Below are positions 9,774 to 20,530 of a stretch of DNA of 64,000 nucleotides, piece after piece. A model generated the notes under the pieces. That model saw only the letters and a list, made by a program, of their open reading frames with translations. It did not search any database and had not been told where the DNA came from. How positions within the stretch are numbered: position 1 is the first letter of the stretch; every line of letters starts with the position of its first letter. The position numbers were made by a program, and so were the translations under genes. The stretch is taken from assembly GCA_015501585.1 (NCBI GenBank), contig JADNRY010000269.1, positions 20,576-84,575 of the forward strand, in the 5' to 3' direction. The DNA is from Rhodocollybia butyracea (Eukaryota > Basidiomycota > Agaricomycetes > Agaricales > Omphalotaceae).

Positions 9774-11428
9774 ATGATTACGACGGTAAAGGCAGAACTT
9801 GGCGGAACGGCTATAGATTGTTTGGTATACGGTAAGAATTCCACTACGACTACAACTCTATGGTCTATTTCTACACTTACTATCTATTTCAGGCCTCTTC
9901 ATCTCGATCTTCGTCCAGGCCGTCCAAATCCTTTTTAACAGGAAAGTCTATGACCGTACCTCCATTGTGCTCGCGTGCACAACATTCTCCCTGTTCTGCC
10001 TGATTACCTCTGTATGTTTTTCGAATTCGAAATTTGTACGCCCACTAATATTCACTAAAGCATCTTGCTCTTGACCTCGACCGGGCTTTTCGAGCGTTCA
10101 CAAGCAACATTGCGACCCCGAATTTCCCGAAAGATTACTACAACATACTCAGTGGAGCCGAGGCTTTAGCGAAGAATTCAGCATATGTGACGATTACGCT
10201 TATCGCGGATGCTTTCTTGGTATATACGATACAGTCCTCTTGTATTGACACTGACTCGGATATTCTATGCACGTAGATATTCCGTTGCTGGGCTGCATTC
10301 GGGGGAAACTATCTGGTAATCATCATCCCGTCTGGGTTATACATTGGAAACTTGGGTCAGTATACTTGCTTGTAGTCATTATCACGAACTCAACCCCTCG
10401 ATACTTCTAGCCACCGCCTGCTGGGCCCTCGTCACTTTCAAACTAGCCGAAAATGCCTCCACTGGTCCAGTGGTCGTCGCAGAGGTGTGTTTTTGTCTAT
10501 ATCACTATATCATCTGGCAAAAGCGGATCCTAACTACTGAACTATCAAACATCAGGTCATCTCCCGCGTCAAATTCATGTACATCACTACGCTTTGCCTT
10601 AATCTATACTGCAGTCGTACGTGTTATTTCAGGCTCTAATTCTGTTTTTACCTCGTGTCTCATGCTCTTTCAGTCGGTATCGCAACTCGGATCTGGCTTG
10701 TCCAGAGACGGTCTACAGGTAGTGGTGGGCACCTGTTAAGAAACACCATAACTATCGTGGTTGAATCCGGTAAACTCCTCGTCTTTTTCTTCACAATCCC
10801 TGATTGAGATTCCGTGCAGCCGCCTTGTATTCAGTGTTCTTGATTATCCTAATCACGAGCGCCGCTCTCGAAAACCCGCTCATGTATGCGATCCTCAACC
10901 CCGTGCGTCCTAACCCCTCCAATATTAATCTTGTTTTTATCACGTTTCAATTGACTATCTATCCGTTCGTTCGTTTTCAGATGCCAAGTATTATTGTGAG
11001 TACCGTTTTTTTGTTATTATTATAGCCGGATTCCCGTTAATCTCCGTCTTTTTTCTTTCGGTATTGAAGGGTTTCGTGGTACGTCCTGAATTATCATCAA
11101 GATATACACAAATTGACCCGTTCCTATTCAGTTCGCGTCTATCATAGTTCGCGTAGGCTCTGGACGAGCGTTCTCCACTCAAAACCCTACATGGGGTGGA
11201 GCTGCCGTAGCCGCCCAGACACGCTCGGTTCTCTCTGCTCTGAGATTCGGACCCCCTGCAGGGAGCCACGGCGAGGACAGCACTTTCGACATCGAGACTA
11301 CTGCGGGTCGCGGAGGCCATTCGATTTTGCCAACGACGAGTGTTCATTTTACCCAGGCCAGTGGCGATCATACTTCTGTTTCTGGCTCTGTTTCTGGGGG
11401 CTCTGATTCTGGACCGAAAGAAAAATGA
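9774..11428 (+). CDS. Seven-transmembrane fungal membrane protein, function unknown
   Basis: This multi-exon gene has the build of a large Agaricomycete 7-TM family of unknown function. The start ATG at 9774 gives MITTVKAELGGTAIDCLVYG. An intron (GTAAGAATT...TTTCAG) leads to LFISIFVQAVQILFNRKVYD, then TM2 (SIVLACTTFSLFCLITS). The next exon carries 'HLALDLDRAFRAFTSN', followed by 'GAEALAKNSAYVTITLIADA', IFRCWAAFGGNYLVIIIPSG, a helix with ACWALVTFKLAENAS, and 'SAALYSVFLIILITSAALEN'. The cytosolic Ser/Thr/Gly-rich tail contains PTWGGAAVAA and FDIETTAGRGG and stops at 11426-11428. About seven introns of 50-70 bp are implied, with exact boundaries approximate. Topology resembles fungal receptors, but no ligand or partner can be inferred. 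Confidence 0.75.
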
Positions 11429-11714
11429 GTTCCGCCCTCTACGTAGAGCGTAGAGCATCTTTTTTTGTTACTGACGTTTCACTCCTCTCCGAGTAACTTA
11501 TATGTTCTGAGTTACTTATGTGTATACTATATATTTTCATTGGCAAGGGTGCGAATACACATTCGCATAGTATATGTATTCGTAGATTAAGAATTGGGTC
11601 CTGTAATAGGTAATAGCCTGTAGTAGCCTGTCCATAAGCCTGTAATATCTATGTACCAAGTTTATTTCGGAATACATAACAGTCAGTCGTTGTATCGACT
11701 TTTTGATAAAACAT

Positions 11715-13503
11715 CTACTCCGTGACACGAAGTTTATCCAACAGCTTTCTCAATCTCGGATTTCCCCCCAGCACGTCCATCTCCTCATCTATCCTCCTCT
11801 CCAACACACGTAACACTTCCACCGTATAAGCAAAACTCTTTGTTTGTTTCTCCATATACTCTAATGCACGCTGTTTTAGTGTGGGTGATTTTGGTCGCTG
11901 TTTGATGATATCTGGATCATTAGCCCGATATTAGATGATATACATTACATATTAAAGATAGGCAACGGCAATGACAAAGGAAGGAGAGGGAGGGAGGAAC
12001 ACACCTAGAAGTTCCTGATTTGATTCATCAGCCCTTATCGCATGTACCAAGGGGAAGGAGAATTTTCCTTCTGTGAGGTCTTCGGCGAAGCCTTTGGTGT
12101 CACTATACTGATGGTTCGTGTCAGTATATATTTTGAGGGCCAATCCGATCAAAAGCTTTAGAAAATGAACGGGTCTTTCAGGATAGATAGGAACCAACGG
12201 AGTAGGCGGACGAAAGTGGAAGAGAGGAACCAGTATCCGGCTCGTGAGATGACACTTGGCCAGAGGGGAATAGGTACTCCGATGGACCGCAAAATAAGTA
12301 AGCAGGAGGAGGAAATGGTATAAGCAATCATCAAACAAACAGACTTACGCTTGCGTCTCGGAGATTACTGTAATCATCACGGATCTGATACATGACACCT
12401 ATTAAATCTACGAGCGGTATGAAGTTTCTGGGGTGATGATACATAGTCAACATTCAGTTTTCAAACAGCTGAAGCTGATCCACAACACAAAGGATAGATA
12501 CGAGGGTGGTAGCCACACATACATTTCAGTTCGTTCTGTGGCACAAGCCATCATAAGCTTCATCAGGATACGAAACAGGCTGCCAGTTTCTGAAATGATA
12601 AACAAAGAATGAGAAGAAGAACTTGAATTAGTCCGTTAAGGTATCGCAATGATGCGCAAGAGCATCCGCGAACGACCCCAAAAACGTCGAAATGTTCAAT
12701 TGAGTAGGGAAATAAGGAAACACATACTGTTTTTGATCATGGCGATATATTGGTCTTCCGTAGGACACTTGACATGGTCTCTCCACAGAATATCCATACC
12801 TTGACCACGATGAGCGTTCAACAGCTCCTCTGAGTGGCCAAAACGGTGAGTATCTCTGTGGGTCGACCGTTGCTCCATAGCTTACCAGTTATAATGTCTT
12901 CTGGAGCATGACGACCTTTTCCTACGGAACCGCTCCTTTCTATAAGCGCGCGCAGGTTCGCTGCGTCTGCATATGCCTTGATAACAACATAGGATGCCGC
13001 ATTAACCGTTTGTGGAATACCATATACCGCGTTGGCGACTGTTATCGGCCAAACCAATGTTAATATCTGCGAAGAAGGGCAGTCTAAGCACGTACCTGGC
13101 CGCCCTCGACGAAGTTCGGAACCATCTTCGACATCATCGAATCTACACAGCAGCGAGCCACTATCAAATACTGGGTGATGGAAACGCAGACTAGTGCACC
13201 CACAACAACGAATCATTCTGTAAAGCTTGAGCTATCTTGATGATGAGCTCGAGCTGAGCAGGTTCCACTTTTACCCAGTCGTTGAGAGCATTGGCCATGT
13301 GCCTCAGAGTTTCTTTGCTGGGCGCAGATATCAGGTAAGTGTACGGTGCAAGGATAGCCTAGGTTTAAAAGCATTCAGAAAAAAGAAAGCGAGGGAGTGC
13401 GATATATGATGGATGTCACCTATCGGAAACTCACTGCTTCATCTTCCTCCGTCCATGTAGAAGCATTCAATGTGCTTTGGAGGATATTTGAACGATCACC
13501 CAT
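11715..13503 (-). CDS. BTS1: Geranylgeranyl diphosphate synthase (GGPP synthase)
   Basis: The enzyme condenses farnesyl and isopentenyl diphosphate to GGPP, used for protein prenylation and diterpenoids. ATG at 13503 opens [20 protein letters not shown]. Exons then give '[20 protein letters not shown]' and [20 protein letters not shown], the first Asp-rich motif DDxxD. Next come '[19 protein letters not shown]', '[20 protein letters not shown]', '[20 protein letters not shown]' and '[20 protein letters not shown]', the second Asp motif of the fungal type. '[20 protein letters not shown]' follows, and the C-terminal exon begins [12 protein letters not shown] and ends [11 protein letters not shown]. 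About seven introns of 50-240 bp are needed. All catalytic motifs are present and splice junctions keep frame, so it looks functional. No terpene cyclase lies in the window, so a housekeeping role is likeliest. Confidence 0.93.
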
Positions 13504-13759
13504 TTTCTGATGATATACGTGAAAGAGTGATTAGCGCCTGAAGGCTGGGCGGAAACAGAAAAGCAGTACAATTATTGTACATACACACGGTACATACAAC
13601 ACGAGAGAGTTCGTAGTATAACAAAACTACGAGTAAGTAACGATAATGATATTTTAAATTTTAGACCAAGACCAGAGAGAGAAGATTTGGGAGTGAAGAC
13701 GATTTGGAAGTGAACAAGGTAACCCAAAGGATATGTTAGATACGAGCAGCGCAAGTAAA

Positions 13760-14379
13760 TTAGGCTTTGGCTTTTTTCGCCTGAGCATCTCCGTTGTCGG
13801 CATCGTTGTGGTCAATGAGGTCGTCGATTGTGCGCTTTTTCCCATTGCCGTTGCTCGGGGCTAGCTGGGTGGGTACAGGTTCTTCGTCTTCCTCGCCGTC
13901 GTGTGCATGGAAGTCGCCATCGTCATCGTCATCGTCCTCTTCGTCGTCGTCTTCGCCATCGGCATTGTGCTGTCCGTTGGAGCTGTTTGGCTGTGGGAGG
14001 GTAACGTTACGGTTATTACTGGACCATTGCCAAAAGAGGAAAGAGAGACGAACGTTTGCCACTAAGAGGGCGGTCAAGCTCGCAGCTTGCCCCGAGCGAT
14101 CCTGGGCTCCCTCTTCTTCATCGTCGTCTACGTCGCCTTCAGAGTCATCGTTGTTGCCTCCCTACCAGGCGTATCAGTCAGCAAAATTGAAGCAGAAAAC
14201 TACCGACGAGCACGCCTTTGGTGACCGGCACTAACCTCATTGTCAAAATCATCGTAGGTATCACTTTCCTCGCCTTCGTCGTCAGCCGGTTTGACGACTT
14301 CAGATCCAACGAGCGGGTTTTCGTCTCCGCTGAGCGCTTCTTCGACGGTATAGGTCTCTTTGGAAGGTTCTTCAGACAT
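13760..14379 (-). CDS. Highly acidic nuclear-type protein with C-terminal basic signals
   Basis: ATG at 14379 starts MSEEPSKETYTVEEALSGDE, continuing to DDFDNE, where a roughly 65-bp intron begins (GTTAGTGCC). The next exon is Asp/Glu-dominated (NNDDSEGDVDDDEEEGAQD, later DDDEEDDDDDDGDFHAHD) and a second likely intron ends CCCTCCCACAG near 13990. The C-terminus has GKKRTIDDLIDHND and ends QAKKAKA, two short basic clusters resembling nuclear signals. The composition recalls prothymosin or histone-chaperone-like acidic proteins, but no specific family is recognised. A nuclear, histone- or ribosome-biogenesis-related role is inference from composition alone. Confidence 0.7.
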
Positions 14380-15939
14380 TATGCGATATCGGCTTTACTA
14401 GAACAGAGGTGGAGAGTAGACGGTTGAATGACCAGAAGTCCAATAGCAGCGCTCGAAGAAAGATGTTTTTCTTCTGTGTTGGCAGGCGAATTAGCAGGAC
14501 AAGAGGTGGAAGCAAGCAGAGCGGATGGAAAAGTGAGAGTGGGAAGGAAAATGTCGCAGTACGTCCAAGCTAGCAGTCCAGAATTGACAGAAAAGAGCAG
14601 ATGCTGTAACTTGACAACTGTTTGACTGGTTATAAGTTTCAAGTTTGCTGGCAAATCGGGAAGTTAGGGATGCCGAAAGCGAGCGCTCGCCAACGTGATC
14701 GTGTAGCTTTAAGCGGGCCGTAAGTCGCGTCCTTTCAAGCCGGAAGTCACGTCGTTTTTTCATTGCGGTTTCATCTGAACGTCCATTCAACATCTCTATC
14801 TATGTCTGGCAGTTCCTCTTGTTTGATCTTTTGAAGAGTCTGCTATATTGCCCAAGGCTAGCTTAGTTTTTCTTACTTCTAGTCAAAAAAACCTTTGTTC
14901 AGTGTTCACGGAAACTCGAAACGTTCATATGCTGGTCTGCTCTTAGTCTCGAGTCAATGCGGAGTTAGTGCTTTTCATAGAAAAATTTGTAACGATCTCG
15001 AAACTTGGTAGTTCATAAACGTCGAGAAACGGTTTTTTCGGAAGTTTTTGGCTTCAAAATACTAATTATACGATCGCCACGGCTATTTGTCAACCCTACT
15101 GGATACACTCTTCAATGAGGGCAAATTTGATCCAATTATGAGTGCTGCCTCTGACGGTGTGGCTCTGATATCTTTGTGCAGAACGACGCGGACCACCATT
15201 GTGTGTGTGTGTTATGTGAGTGTTATCACGATTCCGTCTCTCCCTTCACTAACTGGGCCCAACCTCTACGATACAAAGCGTCGTCGGTACCTTAATCGAT
15301 GGGATTTGTGGTCTCCCCACGTCCGCTTCTTGTCATACATAATTCTACCGGTGACAGAGCCTTGTTCCACTCAAGCAACATTTTTACAATTAACAATGTC
15401 AGATATCACGTTTACCTGTCTAGTACTTACTCCCCGAAGATGACTGGCCAAGAGGCAAGTAGCATTGGAAGACATACATTTTCATACTTCTTTGTTATGA
15501 TTCAGTGGTGGCAATTTTACCTTATTCTTCGAACCTCATTCTAGACTCAGCCTATTCTGGCTGTTCAAGTCAATTATCGTTCAATTTTAGCACTTCTTGG
15601 TAAGTACGCCCAACTGCCTTCCCTGTGATACCAATTCGCGGGACTCTACTTCCCTAGCCAAGAATGTTCACGTACACCTCGGGCTTTTGCTTTTGAACCA
15701 GCCGGTTCGAGGGCATCTGTACCAGCGTACGCCATCCGTACAACTACAGAAGGCTTGTGCCGCACCGTGACCGTGTTCAATGGCACCAAACGATTATGAT
15801 CACTTCAATGTTGAGGTGACATTTGATGAGATACCTCATGTTAACTCACGTTCGCTGAACTGCCTCGCGTGGAGCGTAAAAATCAAATACCGTCCCACTA
15901 ATTCCAAGCCTTTTTTGCTCTCCTTTAGATCCAGCGTCA
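14380..15939. other. Intergenic, nothing firmly recognised
   Basis: Possible short exons exist on the plus strand around 15087-15440 and 15780-15935, but none shows a recognisable domain. About 14380-14800 is probably the promoter of the acidic-protein gene. Confidence 0.3.
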
Positions 15940-16902
15940 ATGGTCGACATTGTCTCAATCGTCGTCGCAGTAGTGGCATTATTAGGGACCGTAGCTCAGG
16001 CAGTCCTCGCCGGCTGGTTCGAAATGCATTCAGAAGAGAAAAAGCGCCTAGAAAGTCTTCGCGCCACCTTTTCCAAGTACCACGATCCTCTCCATCTCGC
16101 CGCCAGCGATCTTTCCATGCAAATCACCAAAATCATCCACAACGACTCGACTTCTTCAGCGACTTGGAGCGATCAAGTGCGGATGTATAATATCATGCAC
16201 ACTTCTTTCGTCTTTGCCCAATTCTTCGCGTGGGCGAACATCCTCCGGCGCGATACGGAGTTTCTCCGGCCACGTACCAAATCGGGCTCAGCTGGTACGG
16301 ATATTATAGTGCTGCTTGCCCGGATCCGTTCGGTCCTTCGTTCAGGGTTTACCGAGCAATTTCTTATCGCCACTGGTATTCAGTCCGCTATAGGAGAGAT
16401 TGCGACAGCTCCAGAGTCACCAGATGGGAAAGGTCAGCTGCGCTGTATTGGCTTTGCAACATTTTGTGAAAAATGGCGGAGAGAAGCGGATTTCAAGGAT
16501 TGGTTTGATCCCGTTGTTCTTGGGCTAGAAGCAATGGCGGGGAGCGATGTACTCACGAACGAAGATCGAGCTAGACCCAATGGGAGACTCAGGTTGTGGA
16601 TTATACAGCATTTACTATCAGATCTTATCGACATATTGGATCCAGAGCTTGCCCACAACTATACCAAAGTACACTACGATGGAAAATTGAAGAACTGTAT
16701 GTGCAGAAGATGTGCACCCGGATTAAGGGATGGAGACGACGAGTTCATAGTAGAGTTGGAGTGGGTAAAGGATAGCAGCAAGATGACGCACGAGGTACTT
16801 ATGCAAGAAAGTTCTCTTCTTTTCAGTGGGACGGTCACGAAGGGGTCCGAGTCGGACCCTGATAAAGGTCTTCAGAGCACCGATGTCAACGTTAATATCT
16901 AA
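15940..16902 (+). CDS. Conserved-looking fungal protein with N-terminal membrane anchor, unknown function
   Basis: An uninterrupted 320-residue frame begins ATG at 15940. Residues 1-25 (MVDIVSIVVAVVALLGTVAQ...) form a hydrophobic helix, either an uncleaved signal anchor or a TM segment. The rest is soluble and mostly helical, with 'AQFFAWANILRRDTEFLRPR' (about 90-110), 'GFATFCEKWRREADFKDWFD' (about 170-190) and a Cys cluster CMCRRCAPG (about 252-260) that could bind metal. Proteins of this build occur in many filamentous fungi as uncharacterised. I cannot assign a function. The frame, composition and start context support a real single-exon gene. Confidence 0.75.
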   Translation: MVDIVSIVVAVVALLGTVAQAVLAGWFEMHSEEKKRLESLRATFSKYHDPLHLAASDLSMQITKIIHNDSTSSATWSDQVRMYNIMHTSFVFAQFFAWANILRRDTEFLRPRTKSGSAGTDIIVLLARIRSVLRSGFTEQFLIATGIQSAIGEIATAPESPDGKGQLRCIGFATFCEKWRREADFKDWFDPVVLGLEAMAGSDVLTNEDRARPNGRLRLWIIQHLLSDLIDILDPELAHNYTKVHYDGKLKNCMCRRCAPGLRDGDDEFIVELEWVKDSSKMTHEVLMQESSLLFSGTVTKGSESDPDKGLQSTDVNVNI

Positions 16903-17364
16903 CGTAGGGCGTTAACAAGGGAGAGGAAGGAAGAGCTATATCGGAGACGTGTGTTTAGTGGCTCCAGAAGAGGCTTAATGGTCTAGATGCCAATATATGG
17001 ATTTGGCTTATGCGACGCGGACCTTTAATACATCCTTTTTCACTGTATCTAAAGTCAACATCTCGCTGAAAAATGAGATCTGATATAATTTTTACTACGA
17101 AGCTTTTGCATTGGTAATAGCAGTGAAAAATTTTGGTCCGGAATTTCATGAAGCAAAACTTGAAATGCTTATCACTTGGTCAAGTGCTAACCACGTTGAA
17201 CATATAATCTCTGAACGACAACGTGCACTTATAAGTCTTTAAAGACAGACCCGATTCGGATACCCATTGCCATGCCAGTACTGAGCTAGAACTAAATAAA
17301 CGTGAGTCTTGATAGCCATAAAATAGATCCAGCCCAATAGCTATGACAAGCTCAGACAACGCCA
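16903..17364. other. Intergenic, nothing recognised
   Basis: AT-rich spacer between the 320-residue gene and the first tRNA. No ORF of substance is seen. Confidence 0.35.
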
Positions 17365-17471
17365 TGACCACCGCAGGAGTCGAACCTGCAATCTCCTGAT
17401 TACCAAATTCAATTCAGAGTCCTTTAGCTTGGGCATCGTAGTCAGACGCGATGCCATTTCGCCAGGCGGCC
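17365..17471 (-). tRNA. tRNA-Arg(ACG), copy 1, with 35-nt intron
   Basis: On the minus strand the acceptor GGCCGCC pairs with GGTGGTC, followed by discriminator A. The D stem is GCGA/TCGC with a GG-containing loop, and the anticodon stem TCTGA/TCAGG holds loop CTACGA-A, reading ACG. The T arm is GCAGG-TTCGACT-CCTGC. A 35-nt intron follows position 37, the canonical site. The mature length is 72 nt before CCA. It differs from the other copies at one T-loop base. Confidence 0.92.
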
Positions 17472-18032
17472 ATAATAATTGGAGGAGGGGACTTCTTTCT
17501 AATCATGTTGCTTCAATGCTCTAACTCTTTGCCTCAGGCTGTAGTATGGTGTACCATGCCCCCAGCTAACCAATACTCTGATAAGCGCATTGGGCAATGG
17601 AATTGATATGGATAGATCTTGTGAGCGATAGGTCCAGAAGCGATAATAAGCAAAAGCTTATCAGACAGAATTTAGGGGGCGCGGAAACCGGGGGGCGCAA
17701 ACGATCCCCTTTATTCTAAGTACGGTGGCTAATATATATAGGTTAATCAATAACAAATACGGTAAAGTACGGGGCAGCGGGTAACATGACCGGGGGGCAG
17801 CTGAGACCCGAAACAACAACCGTCGGACCGGCGGTCCACCTTCAACAGATCTAAGATAACTGGTATAGAGAGAGTTAATAGGTTAGTCCATAATGTACAA
17901 TCAAGATAATAAGTCAGAGAGGAGCTCCTATCTGGAGGCTGGTACAGAGAGAGTTGATGGTATTGAAACTAGATTAGCGCTTATGAGTTGTATCTAATCA
18001 GTCATGTGAGTCAATCAGATGCCCTTGACAAA
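17472..18032. other. Repeat-like intergenic region
   Basis: Contains G-rich words (GGGGGCGCGGAAACCGGGGGGCGC near 17678) and two similar words 'GGTATAGAGAGAGTTAATAGG' (in part) and 'GGTACAGAGAGAGTTGATGG'. It looks transposon-derived, but no boundaries could be set. Confidence 0.3.
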
Positions 18033-18459
18033 TGTTGATATATCCTATGTTGAAAGTTGAAACCAACCCTCAAACACTATACACAGCCTCTTTACAGGAT
18101 TGTATACATCCTGAATCATGTAGTCCTTTATGCTATTTGCTATTAGTCTTATGATACATAGCTTGTACACTGCCTTGCAGTACATATGAACTATACCTAT
18201 AGAATTACCACATGGACTCCATATTCTAGGGTACATTATGCACATGTTATGCACTATGTATGACTCACATAGACTCATACATTGTTATAGGGTTTAGAAC
18301 ATTCCTTAGTATAAATACTGTAGGTATTTTCCTGTAACAGTAGCCAAGTATCCTACTGGACACTTCTCTGCTCTCAACTAGCCATTCTATCACTCCTCAG
18401 CAACCTCACACTTTAGGTGAGTATACTGTCAGCCATTGTTGACTGACTTGCTGTTCTAT
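18033..18459 (+). mobile_element. Probable LTR fragment (Copia-type), forward
   Basis: Begins TGTTGATATATCC, contains a TATA-like AGTATAAATACTG (about 18310) and ends near TGACTTGCTGTTCTA. It is followed at once by GGTTACGGGCCACAGATTG, similar to the putative primer-binding sequence of the inverted copy at 18590-18690. The 5' boundary is a guess from the TGTTG start. Confidence 0.4.
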
Positions 18460-18714
18460 GGTTACGGGCCACAGATTGCTTCAACACATGTTGCATCCTC
18501 CATTGTGCTTAGTATGCACAACACGTGAACTTTGTACACTCCAGAATGAGTGTTGGGTGTTCTTTGAACACTGCCTAACCATATGCATTGAGCACAATAG
18601 AGGATGCAACATGTGTTGAAACAATCCAGGGCCCATAACCTGTAGAAACAGCAGGTCAATCAACAAATGGTTGACAGCATACTCACCTGGAGTGTGTGGT
18701 TGTTTGTGGAGATG
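18460..18714 (-). mobile_element. Inverted LTR end plus leader, head-to-head with 18033-18459
   Basis: About 95 bp (18416-18512) is repeated in reverse complement at about 18590-18685, including CAACACATGTTGCATCCTC. On the minus strand the LTR end TGCTGTTTCTACA is followed by GGTTATGGGCCCTGGATTG (18640-18622). This is complementary to the anticodon region of a Met tRNA (GGGCCCATAACC), like the half-tRNA primer sites of some Copia elements. The two copies converge at about 18545. Confidence 0.45.
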
Positions 18715-18796
18715 TAAGAGAGCTTGTTGAGAGCAAACCAAGAATCCTACTTTTCAAAAAGTAGGATTCTTGGTTTGCTCTCAACAAGCTCTCTTA
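18715..18796. repeat. Perfect 40-bp-arm palindrome with 2-nt centre
   Basis: Left arm 18715-18754 begins TAAGAGAGCTTGTTGAGAGC and ends AATCCTACTTTT. The right arm 18757-18796 is its exact reverse complement, and only CA separates them. Perfect identity implies a very recent origin or active correction. The left arm continues a region shared with the LTR end at about 19430-19515. Confidence 0.92.
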
Positions 18797-19174
18797 CTAG
18801 TCCTATAGTAGCCACGATCCTGTTGCAGCTCAAGGAATTATTATGTCATATTTGTGCATCGCCACCGTTTGGTCCGCGCAATCCGCGCGGAAAATGTGCA
18901 CGTGCACAACCTTGTAAGCCGATTTGGCTCATGCCCAAATCTTTGCCACAATGATTCAACTTAAGTTATGCCAATTTTTTCTAGATAGAGTTCATACATA
19001 GAGAGTAAAGAAGTTATAAATCGAGTTTTATTGCGAGAATATAAGATTTGGGTGCAGGAACACATCCAAGATTTGCACGTGTCATTGTGGCTGTACACAG
19101 TTACTACGTCATAATTTCTTGAGCTGCAAAGGCCCCATGGGAACTAGCAGACTCTATATGTTGTATATTGCCGA
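18797..19174. other. Intergenic, nothing recognised
   Basis: No gene or element boundary is seen. It includes a CG-rich word (GGTCCGCGCAATCCGCGCGG) near 18870 and probably transposon debris. Confidence 0.25.
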
Positions 19175-19516
19175 TGTGGCAACTCCGGAGATTAGGTAGC
19201 CGGATCGGTATGTTCATATGTCCGTATCCTTACTCATCGTATTAGCAATATTATACAGTATGTACAGTATATAAGGCTCTCTCCAAAGCCAGTATCTATA
19301 GTAGTTATCCAGTTCTCCTCTATCTCTCAAGCCTCACGGCTTATTCAGCTCCCTGCGCCAAGTATCTACAACACTATATACACACATCTGTATGGATCGT
19401 CAGTGTATAATGAGTCTGCTTATAGGAGACTACTCTCTTACATCTCCATAAACAACCACACACTCTAGTTGAGTAAGTATGCTGTCAACTTTATGTTGAC
19501 TGACTGCTGTTTCTAC
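19175..19516 (+). mobile_element. Probable solo LTR fragment, forward
   Basis: The right end CTCTCTTACATCTCCATAAAC...TGACTGACTGCTGTTTCTACA matches the LTR end at 18641-18720 (reverse strand). Upstream it has a TATA-like 'AGTATATAAGGCTCTCTCC' (about 19267), as in a basidiomycete LTR promoter. What follows (GAAGAAGTG) is not a primer-binding sequence, so this would be a solo LTR. The left edge TGTGGCAACTCC is tentative and no target duplication was found. Confidence 0.4.
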
Positions 19517-20110
19517 AGAAGAAGTGTCCGGTATGACTGTAGGATACTTAATTTTGAGAGGGCAATTAATCTTTATTTGAATTAAGATATTAAGTCACTG
19601 TTCAACAATTCCTACTTGTATAGACTGTTTGTTGGATTCTTCAAATTACAAGTCCTGAATGTAATGAAGGCTCGTCCTTATGGCGGGTTTTGTGTGAGAA
19701 TTTGTCCAAATTAGGCTTCATCTTGTCTAAATTGGGTTGACCTAATAAGGAGATTAGTTTTGATATATTTGGGATGTCAAAGTGTTTGCCATGTGACCTC
19801 GAGGTTTCCATAATGCCATCCTAACTTTTGTACAGCTCATCAACATTCGATTTAATTTGACTCTGTTTCTCATTTTGCCTTGTGTGCTGCTGGAAGCGCA
19901 ACTTTTATGAGTCCTGAATGTAGCGGATGCAGGAATTTGTGGTTTCTTTGTTCTTCAACTATAATATCTGTGAGTTGAAATGTTCTTTGTGTTCTACTTT
20001 GCACACTGTTGCTTTTGCTGATATTCTTTCTTCTCTTGATCTTCTTGCACTACATGCTGTTTCTGCTCCAGGCTGCGGTCCTCTAATATGTGAATTCTCA
20101 GTGCTGCAAT
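19517..20110. other. Intergenic, nothing recognised
   Basis: AT-rich sequence with no supported coding exon, lying between the LTR fragment and the next hAT-like end. Confidence 0.3.
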
Positions 20111-20374
20111 TAAAGATGTCCACAAGTCCGAGTTATCAGCAGGTACTCGCAGGTATGACCATGAGAATACTTGCAGGTATGTCTACCTGCAGATCCCAGT
20201 ACCCGTTTCCCATGGATCTGTACGGGTCACGGGTATTGATCCAAGGAAATTTGTGGGGAGGGCAGGAATAAATTTTTTCTGCTCAAATAAGAGCTGGAAT
20301 ATGTTCTCCTCTATGCACCAGACCTTGTCTGATCAGCTTATGTGTCCACCTAACATGTAGCCAGTTACAACTTG
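20111..20374. mobile_element. hAT-like MITE, left part (related to 3703-4349)
   Basis: Starts TAAAGATGTCCACAAGTCCG and tracks the element at 3703 through 'GGTATGTCTACCTGC', 'GGATC.GTACGGGTCACGGGTAT', 'AGGAATAAATTTTTT', 'GCTCAAATAAGAGCTGGAATATG' and 'ATGTGTCCACCTA.CATGTAGC'. It breaks off at 20374, where another terminus of the same family begins. The right end is missing. Confidence 0.7.
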
Positions 20375-20530
20375 TAGAGATGTCCACGAGCCCAAGTCCA
20401 AGTACTTGGGACCAAAATAGTGCTACTTGTGACCCGTGAGGATCCGTGGGAAACCAGTACTTGGGATCCGCAAGTACTCACAGATCCAAATCTCACAAGT
20501 ACTCACAAGTAACCCATTGATATTAACTGT
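20375..20530. mobile_element. Second hAT-like terminus inserted into or abutting the first
   Basis: Starts TAGAGATGTCCACGAGCCCAAG in the same orientation and continues with AAGTACTTGGGA / CAAGTACTCACA subterminal repeats. Similar repeats recur at about 20810-20900. No matching right terminus or TSD was found, so this is a nested or truncated copy. Confidence 0.55.

Noticed and set aside
11715..13503. Diterpene biosynthetic cluster around the GGPP synthase
   Set aside because: There is no terpene cyclase, P450 or transporter nearby; the neighbours are a 7-TM protein and an acidic nuclear-type protein.
13794..14234. Plus-strand Ser-rich ORF
   Set aside because: It is the shadow of the Asp/Glu codons of the acidic protein on the minus strand.
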